Under the pieces are notes generated by a model. That model worked only from the letters and a program-made list of their open reading frames with translations. It did not search any database and had not been told where the DNA came from. A DNA stretch of 64,000 nt from Phymorhynchus buccinoides. Taxonomy: Eukaryota > Mollusca > Gastropoda > Neogastropoda > Raphitomidae. A program made the translations under genes and the position numbers. The stretch lies in assembly GCA_017654935.2 (NCBI GenBank), contig CM065713.1, positions 11,455,386 to 11,519,385 of the forward strand, given 5' to 3'. Positions 37,679-49,107 of the stretch are shown one piece after another; the stretch's first letter is position 1, and each line of letters begins with the position of its first letter.

Positions 37679-39660
37679 TGCCCGAGTGACCCATGGCACA
37701 GTAGTTTTTAAACCTTTTTTTTTTTTAGCCACCTTTTCTTGAATCTAATTTGAACGCATTATTTGCATCAAACTGACAATTAAAGCGAAACACACAAGTG
37801 AGTGTGATCTGTGAAACATCACGTTTCTTTGTAAGTTTTTTTAATTTTAAGGACAATTTTAAAGCCAAAATCAAACTTCTTTTTGGGGTCCTGTGCCACG
37901 ACCGCATTTATTGTGTGTGTGTGTGTGTTAATTGTGTTCGTTTCCCCGTGACATGCTGTTTCTTGTTTCAAGGTTCTGGATTTTTTTATTTGCTTTTTAA
38001 TTTTAATTTTTTTTTTTTAATTCTTATAAATGGTTTTTCTCCTTTGAGCTCCTCCGAAATCGGAATGTGTCGGCTGTATGCAGTGGGGAGACCAGTGAAA
38101 ACTGACAACCGGACACATACACATATCTCTTTTTAGAGATAATAAAGATATTATTGATTTTGATCCTCTTTAATGCCCGAGTGACCCATAGAACAGTAGT
38201 TTTTAGCCACCTTTTCTCGAATCTAATTTGAACGCATTATTTGCATCAAACTGACCATTAAAGCGAAACACACAAGTGAGTGTCCGTGATCTTTGAGACA
38301 TCACGTTTCTTGGTAGTTTTTTTTAAAGGACAATTTTTATTTTAAACCCAAAATCAAATTTATTTTTTGTGTGTCCTGTGCCACGACCGCATTTAGTGTG
38401 TGTGTTAATTGTGTTCATTTCCCCGTGACATGCTGTTTCTTGTTTCAAGGTTCTGGACTTTTTTTGTTTGCTTTTTAATTTTTGGTGGGTTTTTTTTTTA
38501 ATCTTCCAAATGGTTTTTCTCTTTTGAGCTCCTCTGAAATCGGAATGTGTCGGCTGTATGCAGCGGGGAGACCAGTGAAAACTGACAACCGGACACATAC
38601 ACATATCTCTTTTTAGAGATAATAAAGATATTGATTTTGATCCTCTTTAATGCCCGAGTGACCCATAGAAAAGTAGTTTTTAAACCTTTTTCTTTCTTTT
38701 CGTTTTAGCCATCTTTTCTCGAATCTAAATTGAACGCATTATTTGCATGAAACTAACAATTAAAGCGAAACACACAAGTGAATGTCTGTGATCTGTGTTT
38801 CTTGGTGGTGTTTTTTTTTAAAGGACAATTTTAAAGCCAAAATCAAACTTGTTTAGTTTTTTGGTCCTGTGCCACAACTGCATTTAGTGTCGTCAAGTTA
38901 AGTCAAGTCAAAATAATCTTTATTGACATGCGTGTGTGTGTGTTCATTTCCCCGTGACATGCTGTTTCTTGTTTCAAGGTTCTGGGGTTTTTTGTTTGTT
39001 TTTTAAATCTTCCAAATGGTTTTCTCTTTTGAGCTCCTCTGAAATCAGAATGTGTCGGCTGTACGCAGCAGGGAGACCAGTGAAAACTGAAAACCGGACA
39101 CATTCATATATCTTTTTAGAGATAATAAAGATAGTTTGATTTTGATCCCCATTAATTATATTAATGCCCAAGTGACCCATGGAACAGTAGTTTTTAAACC
39201 TTTTTTCTTTCTTTTCTTTTTAACCACCTTTTCTCGAATCTAATTTGAACGCATTATTTGCATGAAACTGACAATTAAAGCGAAACACAAAAGTGAGTGT
39301 CTGTGATCTGTTTCTTGGTGGTTGGTGTGTTTTTTTAAGGACAATTTTAAAGCCAAAATCATCCTTTGTTTGTCCTGTGCCACGACCGCATTTACTGTGT
39401 CAAGTCAAGTCAAAATGATCTTTATTGACGAGTGTGTGTGTGTGTGAGTTCGTTTCCCCGTGACATGCTGTTTCTTGTTTGAAGTAAGGTTCTGAACTTT
39501 TTTGTTTGTTTTTGAATTTTTTGTTTTTTTTAGGAAAAGCCCTTGGCTGCTTCTCGACAATTTTATTTTGTTAACATGTGAGAGTGTACTTTTATTTATT
39601 GACATTACATTTTTTAATATTATTGGCTGTTCATCATTAAGTTTCTTTTGAATTCGTCGT
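37679..39660. repeat. About 490-bp tandem repeat, four units
   Basis: Units begin with TGCCCGAGTGACCCATGG at about 37679, 38173, 38650 and 39165. Each has AATCTAATTTGAACGCATTA, AGCGAAACACACAAGTGAGT, CCTGTGCCACGACCGCATTT and CCCCGTGACATGCTGTTTCT. The first three carry CTCCGAAATCGGAATGTGTC from repeat X. A TTAA-MITE directly precedes the first unit. Confidence 0.85.
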
Positions 39661-39699
39661 GTCAAGGTGCTATTTAAAATTTTTTTTTTTTTTTTTTAA

Positions 39700-40590
39700 A
39701 GACGCTGTGTTCGGTTTTGCTTTTTATTCTGCTTTTTTTGTTTGTTTGTTTGTGATGATACGAGAGAAAAAATCATTGCTAAAAAGTTTATGGACCATTT
39801 GATGTTATTTGCAGATTATAATGTTTTTAGTGTTTTATTATTCAACTTTACTTTTTTATCTATTGGTTCTATTGGCTGAAACAATCAATTTTTTGTTCTT
39901 GATTTTTTTTTTTTTAAGGTGTTCAACTTTAAATGAATCTACACTTTGGTTGAATTTGTGATTTATTCTTTGTTTCTTTCTTTCCTCATTTTGTGAAACA
40001 GCTTTAGATATCCGCGCCGCCTGTGTTGACGATTTCCTTCTGACAGCTGTTCAACTTTCTTTTTTTTTCTTTTTTTTTTAAAAATAATAAACCTTCCAAT
40101 TAACAAATCCTGTGGAAAAAAGTGTGATTTGGTTGGGTTATGCAGAACTAGAATGATTGAAATCACAGAATTGAACCGTTCACACGTTCAATTCTGTGTA
40201 TACCCTTTCCTCTTCCCCCTCTGTCCCTCCTCCCCCCCCCCCCCCCCCCGCCCCCTTCTCTCTCTGCCTTTCTCGCAATATCGTTTCACACCCATTTATT
40301 CATATATTGTTTAGGAATTTGTGAGCTCGTATGATTTTTTCCCCCCACCGAGAAATTGTGAGTGGGTAAATAAATGGTGTGCATGTGGAAAAGGTGAGGT
40401 GGGTGGGGGTGGGGGTCTGTTTGTCCATGTCTTGATTTTTTTCTTCTCCCAGGATCATGCATCAGAATAGTCTGAAGTCCACTCCTCTGAAAACTGCGGT
40501 AAAAGGGCCATCAAGGCCCCAGACTGAAGAGGAACAACACTGAAATGAGGTCTTAGCATCACCAACAGGGCTCAATATAGTGAAAAATCA
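39700..40590. other. T-rich spacer without a gene
   Basis: Contains T runs, a palindrome-like AGAATTGAACCGTTCACACGTTCAATTCT (40166-40195; read as two arms AGAATTGAAC/GTTCAATTCT) and a poly-C run at 40230-40250. No coding evidence. Confidence 0.5.
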
Positions 40591-40592
40591 CT

Positions 40593-40835
40593 TTAACCCT
40601 TTCACCGCCAAAGTCGCATTTTAGCACCACAGTGATTTAACACCTATTTCACTAAAAGGCATCAAATTGGGGTCTATTATCCAAAGACCCTATTGTCTTA
40701 GTTTTGGGAAGTAAGGATAGACCTATTTTACATATGTCAGAAAAATCCCCAATACTACAGATGGATTTTGTTCTCTACCCAGGTAAATTTAATGGCAATT
40801 TTTGGCTGAAAAATGGCTGGTGGTGAAAGGGTTAA
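40593..40835 (+). mobile_element. TTAA-MITE family 1
   Basis: TTAA-CCCTTTCACCGCCAAAGTC ... ATGGCTGGTGGTGAAAGGG-TTAA. Confidence 0.88.
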
Positions 40836-41244
40836 AATGCTATTTAATAGAAAATATAACACTGAATAAAAAGGCAAAACCTCTGACAAGAGAAGCCATC
40901 TCTGTCAGAAATTCTTAATCCTCTGATCCTCTGACAATTCTGATGCCTGCAGGATGCTATGTTATGAGTGTTCGTGAGTGTCTATATCAAGAAAAGGGTC
41001 CAGGAAGATGGGTGGGTTTGAAAGACCGGCCGGATTACTTTCATTTCTACTTTAAATTATGTTAAATAATTATTTTTTATGCTTCTTTGAAAATGTTTTT
41101 TGAAATTGTGTCAATAATGGGTATGGGAGGGAAAAAGGGGGGGGGGGTGGAGTGAACTGCGTGAGCATTTAAATTTTTATTTATTTTATGCTTCTTCATA
41201 AAGTTTTGTAATAGTTTTCCTTCTTGATTGTTTTCTCTCGTAAT

Positions 41245-41322
41245 ATTTGTAAAGCGCTCTGAGGATGATTTTTTTATTTATCGAAGAGCGCTATAGAAGC
41301 TTTATTTATTATTATTATTACG
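41245..41322 (+). mobile_element. Retroposon 3' tail with (ATT)n
   Basis: GTAAAGCGCTCTGAGGATGA, GAAGAGCGCTATAGAAGCTT and (ATT)n. Confidence 0.6.
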
Positions 41323-41646
41323 TTCTACTTTTAGGCCCTTTACTCAAACAGCTTTTATCATTGGTTGGTATGAGCTTGTGGTAGGGGCCAACAGTAACAT
41401 GAGAGCTGTACTTCCCAAGTTCTACAGTAACGGAACCGGCTCTAGTGCTGCAGCCAATGGGATTGGTTGGCCTTTGGGGACCTTTCCCCCCAACGCCAGC
41501 TGTCCTCAAAATTATTTTTCGGTGAGAGTGGGTATGTACCCTGGGGATGTCTCCGCTGTAAACAAATTGTAGCCCAGCGATTCGGAATAGCAGCTGTCCC
41601 CCTCGTGCTATCCGGCAGTCGTTTTTTTTGGAAAACGAGAAACTGG

Positions 41647-42681
41647 TACAGTGGAACCTCCCTTATAAGACTCCCTCCCTATAAGACCTCCCATTATCAG
41701 ACTCCCTCCCTATTAAGACTCCCTCCCTTATAAGACCACCTTTTCTGAGACATTGCCCTTCTTTGTAACTATTAAGATTACCTCCCTAATAAGACCTCCC
41801 GTTATAAAACTCCCTCCCTTATAAGACCTACTTTTCTGAGACATTGCCCTCTTTGTAACTATTAAAATTACCTCCCTTATAAGACTTCCCGTTATAAGAC
41901 TCCCTTATAAGACCTACTTTTCTGAGATATTGCCCTTCTTTGTAACTGTTAAAATTACCTCCCTTATAAGACCTCCCATTATCAGACTCCCTCCCTTATA
42001 AGACCTACTTTTCTGAGACATTGCCCTTCTTTGTAACTATTAAAATTACCTCCCTTATAAGACCTGTTATAAACCTCCCTTATAAGACCTACTTTTCTGA
42101 GACATTGCCCTTCTTTGTAAGTATTAAAATTACCTCCCTTAAAGACCTCCCATTATAAGACTCCCTCCCATATAAGACCTACTTTTCTGAGACATTGCCC
42201 TTCTTTGTAACTATTAAAATTACCTCCCTTATAAGACCTCCCGTTTCTAAACTCCCTCCCTTAGAAGACCTACTTTTCTGAGACATTGCCCTTCTTTGTA
42301 AATATTAAAATTACCTCCCTTATAAGACCTCCCGTTATAAGACTCCCTCCCTTATAAGACCTACTTTTCTGAGACATTGCCCTTCTTTGTAAGTATTAAA
42401 ATTACCTCCCTTATAAGACCTTCCATTATTAGACTCCCTCCCATATAAGACCTACTTTTCTGAGACATTGCCCTTCTTTGTAACTATTAAAATTACCTCC
42501 CTTATAAGACCTCCCATTATAAGACTCCCTCCCATATAAGACCTACTTTTCTGAGACATTGCCCTTCTTTGTAACTATTAAAATTACCTCCCTTATAAGA
42601 CCCCTCCCTTATAACTTATAAGAAATAAGTTATAAGACCTCATTTTGGATGATTTTTTAAGGTCTTATTAGGGAGGTACCT
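41647..42681. mobile_element. Pogo/Tigger-like MITE expanded into an about 90-bp array
   Basis: The left end is TA-CAGTGGAACCTCCCTTATAA and the right end GGTCTTATTAGGGAGGTACC. Between them GAGACATTGCCCTTCTTTGT recurs ten times (41747, 41838, 41923, 42015, 42099, 42190, 42279, 42370, 42461, 42552), spaced 84-92 bp. Confidence 0.88.
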
Positions 42682-43041
42682 TTTGTGTCACATTCTTCAT
42701 AATAAATTGAGCACTCACACATTTATTTCCGAACAAATCGCAGATCTACCAGCCGGGAAATCAGCCGATGATTGCGTCTCGCCCACAGCGTCATTTCTTC
42801 GAGAAATGCATCCTTGGTTTGACGTCACCCACAGATGCTGGCTTGAAACAAGAAAAAGTCTTGTGTGGATAACATCATAGCTTTATAGTTCTGGCGAACG
42901 AGATTTCACCAAAAGTAGACCACATTCTAATGAACTCCACAGCTCTTTTTGTGTGTGTGTGTGCAAATTATGACTTATCAGCTCAATTTATTTTGAAGGA
43001 ATGTGACACAAAAGGTAGGTAAATATGATAGAGTTTGCAGC

Positions 43042-43430
43042 CTGTGCTTCTTATCAATATTCTAAAACCATGCTGTGGTGTTTCTGTGCTTATCGATATT
43101 CTAAAACCATGCTGTGTTGTTTCTGTGCTTATTGATATTCTAAAACCATGCTGTGGTGTTTCTGTGCTTATTGATATTCTAAAACCATGCTGTGGTGTTT
43201 CTGTGCTTATTGATATTCTAAAACCATGCTGTGGTGTTTCTGTGCTTATTGATATTCTAAATCCATGCTGTGGTGTTTCTGTGCTTATTGATATTCTAAA
43301 TCCATGCTGTGGTGTTTCTGTGCTTATTGATATTCTAAAACCATGCTGTGGTGTTTCTGTGCTTATTGATATTCTAAAACCATGCTGTGGTGTTTCTGTG
43401 CTTATTGATATTCTAAATCCATGCTGTGTT
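43042..43430. repeat. 39-bp tandem repeat, ten units
   Basis: TGTGCTTATTGATATTCTAA, AACCATGCTGTGGTGTTTC. Since 39 is divisible by three, one forward frame stays open and reads LIDILKPCCGVSV repeatedly. No start context or homology makes it a gene. Confidence 0.95.
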
Positions 43431-43436
43431 GTTTTT

Positions 43437-43990
43437 TTGCATCCGAAGAGAGCGTATGAAGTTCCTTTAAGATCTCCAGGTATTGTTAGCCAAAGGAGGC
43501 AACTGCCATTCTGGGAGTCTGGGCTGTAATTTATGTAAAGCAGATATGCCTTGCCCAGGGTGCATCCCCACTATCTCTACTCACATATGTACACTTCACA
43601 CACACACACACACGTGTGTTTTTTGCATCCGAAGAGAGCGTATGAACTTTGAAGTTCCTTTAAGATCTCCAGGTTTTGTTAGCCAAAGGAGGCAACTGCC
43701 ATTCTGGGAGTCTGGGCTGTAATTTATGTAAAGCGGAGATGCCTTGCCCAGGGTACAGCCCCACTATCTCTACTATCATATGTACACTTCACACACACGT
43801 GTGTTTTTTGCATCCGAAGAGAGCGTATGAAGTTCCTTTAAGATCTCTAGGTATTGTTAGCCAAAGGAGGCAACTGCCATTCTGGGAGTGACTGGGCTGT
43901 AATTTATGTAAAGCGGAGATGCCTTGCCCAGGGTACATCCCCACTATCTCTACTATCATATGTACACTTTACACACACACATACACACAC
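43437..43990. repeat. About 180-bp tandem repeat, three units
   Basis: TTTTGCATCCGAAGAGAGCG, CTTTAAGATCTCCAGGTATT, CAAAGGAGGCAACTGCCATT, CTTGCCCAGGGTRCATCCCC, then (CA)n. Starts near 43437, 43621 and 43807. Confidence 0.9.
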
Positions 43991-44204
43991 ACACGTGCGC
44001 AGATCACACACACACACACAGAAAGCAGTCCAAAAGACGAAACAATTCCAATCAATGCTGGTTTAATCGAACAGACTAGTTTGTTTGTTTGTTGTGTTGT
44101 TTTTTTAAAACCACAAGACGACCAGTGAGACAACGCTACAGGGACACTACTACTGACGGCATCAGACAACAACGTTAACACTACCCCCCTCCCTCCCCCA
44201 TCAC

Positions 44205-44223
44205 CCCCCCCCCCCCCCCCCCC
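44205..44223. repeat. Poly-C tract
   Basis: A C run followed by ATTATAACACACACAC. Confidence 0.9.
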
Positions 44224-44224
44224 A

Positions 44225-44930
44225 TTATAACACACACACCCCTAATATCTAACCCTAACTCTTATGAAGAAACGAAGATGACTGTTGGGTTCAGTAAAAT
44301 TCACAACAAATTAAAACAAAAGTCGAAATTGAACCTCCTGGACAAAGACCCTAAATTGACAGAATTGAGATACCAACATGACTGATTGAGTCATCAAAAG
44401 CCGTCACAGCTGTGCCCAATACTACAAAAACTAAATTGAAAGGGCACTCAGAGGCCCTGAGGCCTAGTTGCCCTCATTACCCTGACCTGACCTACCTGAA
44501 ACCCCCCAAACAAATAATAACGGACTTTAAATCGATACTTTTTTGTGACTGAGAAATTTGATGACTGATGCAGTAAGAAAAGATAATAATAAAATCTGAG
44601 TATTGTGTCAAATTTGAGGGGTGCGCCTCAAACAAAGCGAGTCATGACGTTTCGGGTTCAACCCGTTTGTCCAGTGCTCAACTTCGACTTTTTGTTTTAA
44701 TTTCGACTTTCGTGCGCACTGAACCGCCGGTGGCCTCCCAGCAGACGACGCTGACGAAGGGAGCGTGACACCCCCGAAAGCTCCCAGGTGAGCCTATACT
44801 TTAGCTGAGTGAAGCCATTTTAAAATTCGTTTTATCATAATTTCGACTTTGTTTTAATTTGTTGTGAACAAAAATCTTGTCATCCAAAAATCGAAGCGCT
44901 TCTGAAGCCATCCATATACAGTGAACATTG
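44225..44930. other. Unassigned stretch with an inverted TTCGACTTT motif
   Basis: ACAAATTAAAACAAAAGTCG (44307) faces TTTTGTTTTAATTTCGACTT (44691) and TTTCGACTTTGTTTTAATTTG (44841), which suggests fold-back remnants. CGCTGACGAAGGGAGCGTGA, CACCCCCGAAAGCTCCCAGG at 44748 looks like a repeat core. No gene. Confidence 0.4.
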
Positions 44931-44934
44931 CTTA

Positions 44935-45091
44935 GTTCAAAACTGAAGGGACTGATATTTTATTTTCGAGACAGCCAGTATTTTCAGATAAAAAGACCTT
45001 TTAACATGAGGATTATTAAAGTGGGACCGCACAATTTTTTTTTTTAATTGTGAGTTATCCAGTCTTTTTTGAGTCATCAGTATTCCCGCCG
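44935..45091 (+). mobile_element. Fragment of the 55629-type TIR element
   Basis: AACTGAAGGGACTGATATTT, GAGACAGCCAGTATTTTCAG, GTGAGTTATCCAGTCTTTTT, GAGTCATCAG: the same order as 56555-56665. Confidence 0.6.
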
Positions 45092-45387
45092 TACAGTGGA
45101 ACCTCCCTTATAAGACCTTCAAAAATCATCCAAAATGAGGTCTTCTAACTAGGGAGGGGTCTTATAAGGGAGGTAATTTTAATACTTACACAGAATGGCA
45201 ATGTCTCAGAGAAGTAGGTCATATGTGGGAGAGGGTCTTATAATGGGAGGAGGTCTTATAAGGGAGGGGTATTATAATGGGAGGTCTTATAATGGGAGGT
45301 CTTATAAGGGAGGGAGTCTTATAATGGGAGGTCTTCTAAGGGAGGGAGTCTTATAATGGGAGGTCTTATAAGGGAGGTTCCACTGTA
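45092..45387. mobile_element. Pogo/Tigger-like MITE with a short internal array
   Basis: TA-CAGTGGAACCTCCCTTATAA ... TATAAGGGAGGTTCCACTG-TA, with about six AGGTCTTATAATGGG-type units inside. Confidence 0.85.
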
Positions 45388-45575
45388 CTGGCAATGAATA
45401 CTGTCCATTCCACTGGCTACGTTCAATTACACTCGTACATTCGATCGCTGAACAAACACACAAAAAGCCTTAGAAATTACCCTGTTCAGAGAATGTTGAT
45501 CGCCAGAGAGGGGAAAAGAGAAAGAGAGATCATGGGTCAGGTCAGAGAACGAGGACAACCAGGCCTCGCAGCCTC

Positions 45576-45725
45576 TTAACCCCTCGACTGCCAGAGAGAG
45601 TTAAAGAAAAAATCATCGGGCAAATCATGCCGTGAAAAAGACAAAACTGATAGAGCCAGTCTGGGGATATTACTCTCTTGACTGTGCTAGAGCAAAAGCC
45701 AGCATATCAGGGTTATTCATCTTCA
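45576..45725 (-). mobile_element. TTAA-MITE family 2, truncated
   Basis: TTAA-CCCCTCGACTGCCAGAGAG, ATCATGCCGTGAAAAAGACA, GCCAGCATATCAGGGTTATT, then lost. Confidence 0.75.
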
Positions 45726-46710
45726 TCTTCAAATTAAGGTTAGGTGTCAACTTGATTGATATGTGCTGGAAGAGAATTCCAGTATTTTAGTGACTCTGTT
45801 GCTAAAGAAATTCTTTCTAATGTTAGTTCTGCTGTATTGGGTTAGTAATTTCAAAATCATAGTTTTTGAGTAGTTAGAAAGTTGTAACAATTGTTGGTTA
45901 GTAATATCAGAACTGTGAACATTTTTATATAAACATTTATTAAATCGCCACGTAGAGAGAGAAATGACCTCAGAATAAAACAATGGTTTGCAATTCTCTT
46001 CACTTGGAAGTTTCGAAACCCGCATAAACAAGTTGATCTCTAATATTTGCAAGTTTCGAAACCCGCATAAACAAGTTGATCTCTAACATATATCAACTAC
46101 ACAGATTTAAAGCCGCGTTTAACGAAGTTGTGTAGTACTACACAATATAGTTGTCTCCGATGCTGGTAAAAATATTTCTTAACAAGTCACCAACATATTT
46201 TTTTAAAGAAAAAAAAGCTGGCTCTGAAATCTACATATATAACACAACGTGGGCGAGTCTATTTTCTTTTTTTGAATAATTTCAGTCTCGACTAGATGTT
46301 AAAAAAATTCATTACTTTTTTATTTTTTTTAAAATAAAAGCACTCGCTAACCCTATTGCACGACCTGTTTGACCCTTAAAACACTTTTTAAAAAATCACA
46401 AACCACGTATTAGAATGTTCTGTCCCCAGCCCTTTCCCACTGACTTTCTTATTCCTTCCACAACTCATCTTAACCCCCCCCCCCCCCCCCCCCCCACTCG
46501 TTGTAATCCTATCTCCAAATTACATTTGCTTTACGCAATTAACTTGGTCCTTTCTCGAAGAAAAAAACAAACAAATCTAACAATCTCTTTCCTTAATTAA
46601 GCTACGCACAAATGCAAAGAAAAAAACACAACAACCCTAAACCCACAAAAAAGCTACGTGTATTCGAGGAAAAAACACACGCAAAAATAGATCCATAACC
46701 AGCCACAAAA
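45726..46710. other. No gene recognised; small direct duplication
   Basis: AAGTTTCGAAACCCGCATAA, ACAAGTTGATCTCTAA occurs at 46009 and 46050 in tandem (about 40 bp). A poly-C run lies at 46475-46495. The rest is AT-rich. Confidence 0.5.
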
Positions 46711-46712
46711 TA

Positions 46713-46891
46713 TACCGTATTTTACGAACTACAAGGCCATACTTTTTTTCTTCTAGACTGAGACTCCTGCGCCTTATAATGTGACTGATAATAGTATAGT
46801 AAGAAACTATAATAATAACGTAATCTGAAATTTGTGTCAAATTTGGACGCCTTATAATCAGGTGCGACTTGTAGTTCGTAAAACGCGGTAA
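46713..46891. mobile_element. TIR element (TACCGTATTTTACGAACTAC ends)
   Basis: TACCGTATTTTACGAACTAC at the left and TTGTAGTTCGTAAAACGCGG-TA at the right. Inside, TGCGCCTTATAATGTGACTG. Same family as 54152-54326. Confidence 0.8.
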
Positions 46892-47144
46892 ACAGATCTC
46901 CATCGATTGATGATTTGAAAATGAAACGAACACATGGATGTATTATATAACAATGACCTTCTTTTTTCTTGGTTATGGCAGTTACCTAGACCTCACAAAT
47001 GCATTCACGTGTGGGTGTGCAAAAGAGCGGAGAAAACTTTTCATTACTAAAAAAAGGGGAAGAAAAAGAAAATCAATAAAAGTAACGAAGTGCAATCTAC
47101 AAACGAAGACATGTTCTTTCCATCATTCCATTTACGGTACATTA

Positions 47145-47803
47145 AAGGGGCACCCTGACGGATGAGCTTTTCGCAAGAAACACGTCGAGATCACCAGAAA
47201 GACAGCCTTTTCAAGGATCGGAACACTCGCTTTGCTCTGGTTTCCTAGAAGTCAAAACGGCGATTCCTCCTTGGCGGAGTTGCCGGAGAGAGAAGCCATT
47301 TTGGACGGGGTGGGTGGAGGCCACGCAGAGTGGTTGAAGCGTTTTCTTCTTTGTAGAGCAGTGGAAAAAAAAAATGGAGCCATTTTCTTGTGACCGAAAC
47401 TCCTTTTGGTAAACTGTAAATAAAAAGGCTTGTATTGTGGAAACGTCGTGATTTTGTCTTAGCGACCATTACAAAAGAGAAGGCATGTAAGGCACATGTC
47501 TTTTTCACTGAAATAATTTTCCCCCTAAGTCGGAGTGTGGCTGCCCATGTGGCGGGGTAATCAAAAACGGTCACACACGTAATGTTCTCATCCCTAGCTG
47601 GTACATTTGTACCAAAGTGTTCAAGTGCTCCCTGGAGTTGTTAAGCCAGGGAACAACAACAACAACAACCCGATTTGACGGGTTTGATTTCTAGGAAACC
47701 AGAGCAAAGTGGTTGTTGCGATCTCAGTAAAGGGTGTTTTCCTGGTGATCTCAACGTGTTTCTTGCACACAAAAATCTCATCCGTTAGGGTGCCCCTTTA
47801 AAG
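47145..47803. mobile_element. Long-TIR MITE (TTAAAGGGGCACCCT ends) with nested SINE piece
   Basis: TTAAAGGGGCACCCTGACGG, ATGAG..., AGAAACACGTCGAGATCACC, GCTCTGGTTTCCTAGAAGTC at the left; the complement TTCTAGGAAACCAGAGC, GGTGATCTCAACGTGTTTCT, CCGTTAGGGTGCCCCTTTAA at the right. The arms are roughly 110 bp. A SINE fragment lies at 47520-47668. Confidence 0.8.
47520..47668 (+). mobile_element. SINE 3' fragment, copy of 1290-1470
   Basis: TCGGAGTGTGGCTGCCCATG, CGGGGTAATCAAAAACGGTC, GTAATGTTCTCATCCCTAGC, GCCAGGGAACAACAACAACA. Confidence 0.7.
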
Positions 47804-48247
47804 AAACTATCGCACCCCCCCCCCCACCCCCACCCCTTCAACAAAACATTTTTTCAAGGTTCTTCAAGAAACGTGAACTTTTCTCCCCCTGCAGAAGACA
47901 ATGATACCTCTGTCCTATTTCCACAGAACAACCAAGGACGTTTTTTTCCCCCCGTGTCATTGTTTGTGTTTTTCTTCCTCTTGGGAAATTCATATTCATT
48001 TGAAAAAAAAAATAAAAAAATTCCTTTCAGAAAACATTCGATTACTTCCGGAAGTGATCGGAAAACTCGACTTCCCTTTTCAAATCAAGGAAGTGCTAGT
48101 TATGTGTTGTTTTTTGTTCTGGATGAATTTTTCTCCTCACCTCCTCTACACTTCATAAAACTCGCGATTTCTCTTTCACGGAAACTTGTTTCGCGATTTA
48201 TTTGTTACTCCCCTTTTAAAAAAAAAAAAAGAAGCTTCAACTCTTCT

Positions 48248-48493
48248 TTAACCCTTTCGCCGCCAGCCATTTTTCAGCCAAAAAATACCATTAAACTTAA
48301 CTGGGTAGAGAAAAAAAAATACCTGCAATATTGCTAATTCCTCTGCGACATGTATAACATTAGGCCTATCCTTACCTCCCAAAATGAAGAAAATAGGGTC
48401 TTTGGATAACAGACCCTGATTTGATGCCTTTTAGTGACATGGGTGTTAAACCATTGTGGTGCTAAAATGCGACATTGGCGGTGAAAGGGTTAA
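48248..48493 (-). mobile_element. TTAA-MITE family 1
   Basis: TTAA-CCCTTTCGCCGCCAGCCAT ... GACATTGGCGGTGAAAGGG-TTAA. Confidence 0.88.
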
Positions 48494-48568
48494 AAAAAAG
48501 AAGAGAGAAATACAAACTAAATGCAAAACTTGCGCGCACCTCTCTCTCCAAGGATGTTCGCCTGTGCC

Positions 48569-48781
48569 TTAACCCTTTCACCGCCAACGTCACATTTCAG
48601 CACCACAATGATGACCCAAAGACCCCATTGTCTTAGTTTTGGGAAGGAAGGATAGACCTTATTTCATATATATATATGTCACGGACGAATCCCCAATACT
48701 GCAGATGGATTTTGTTCTTTACCCAGGTAAATTTAATGGAAATTTTTGGGCTGAAATATGGGTTGGCGGTGAAAGGGTTAA
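48569..48781 (+). mobile_element. TTAA-MITE family 1, internally deleted
   Basis: TTAA-CCCTTTCACCGCCAACGTC ... GGGTTGGCGGTGAAAGGG-TTAA. About 30 bp after CACCACAATGAT are missing. Confidence 0.85.
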
Positions 48782-49034
48782 CCTTAAGAAAACGTAATAA
48801 TGCCACATGTGGAGGAGAGAGAGCATTAAAAAAAAAAGTAAAAATAACTGGACACGACATAAACGGTTTAAAAACATACATATTAGTAGGATGATGTATG
48901 GACAGCTGATGCTGATGCAACGACAAACAACAAGAGGTTGAACAGTGATTTTCGGAGAAAGGGAGGGAGAGGGTGCTTAAATCTACTTGAGACCAGTGAT
49001 AGAAATCCACATCAAAATAACTAATTCAACACTA

Positions 49035-49037
<3 letters not shown>

Positions 49038-49106
<69 letters not shown>
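49038..49106. repeat. Uninterrupted 69-nt poly-G
   Basis: Pure G from 49038 to 49106, the longest homopolymer in the window. Confidence 0.95.

Positions 49107-49107
<1 letters not shown>

Noticed and set aside
43035..43529. 164-codon ORF with repeated LIDILKPCCGVSV
   Set aside because: A 39-bp tandem repeat divisible by three. No start context, homology or splice signals beyond the array.
47873..48337. 154-codon ORF ending in KNTIKLNWVEKKKYLQYC
   Set aside because: Its end is the translated TTAA-MITE; the same peptide pattern appears at every reverse MITE copy. The beginning is T-rich noise.
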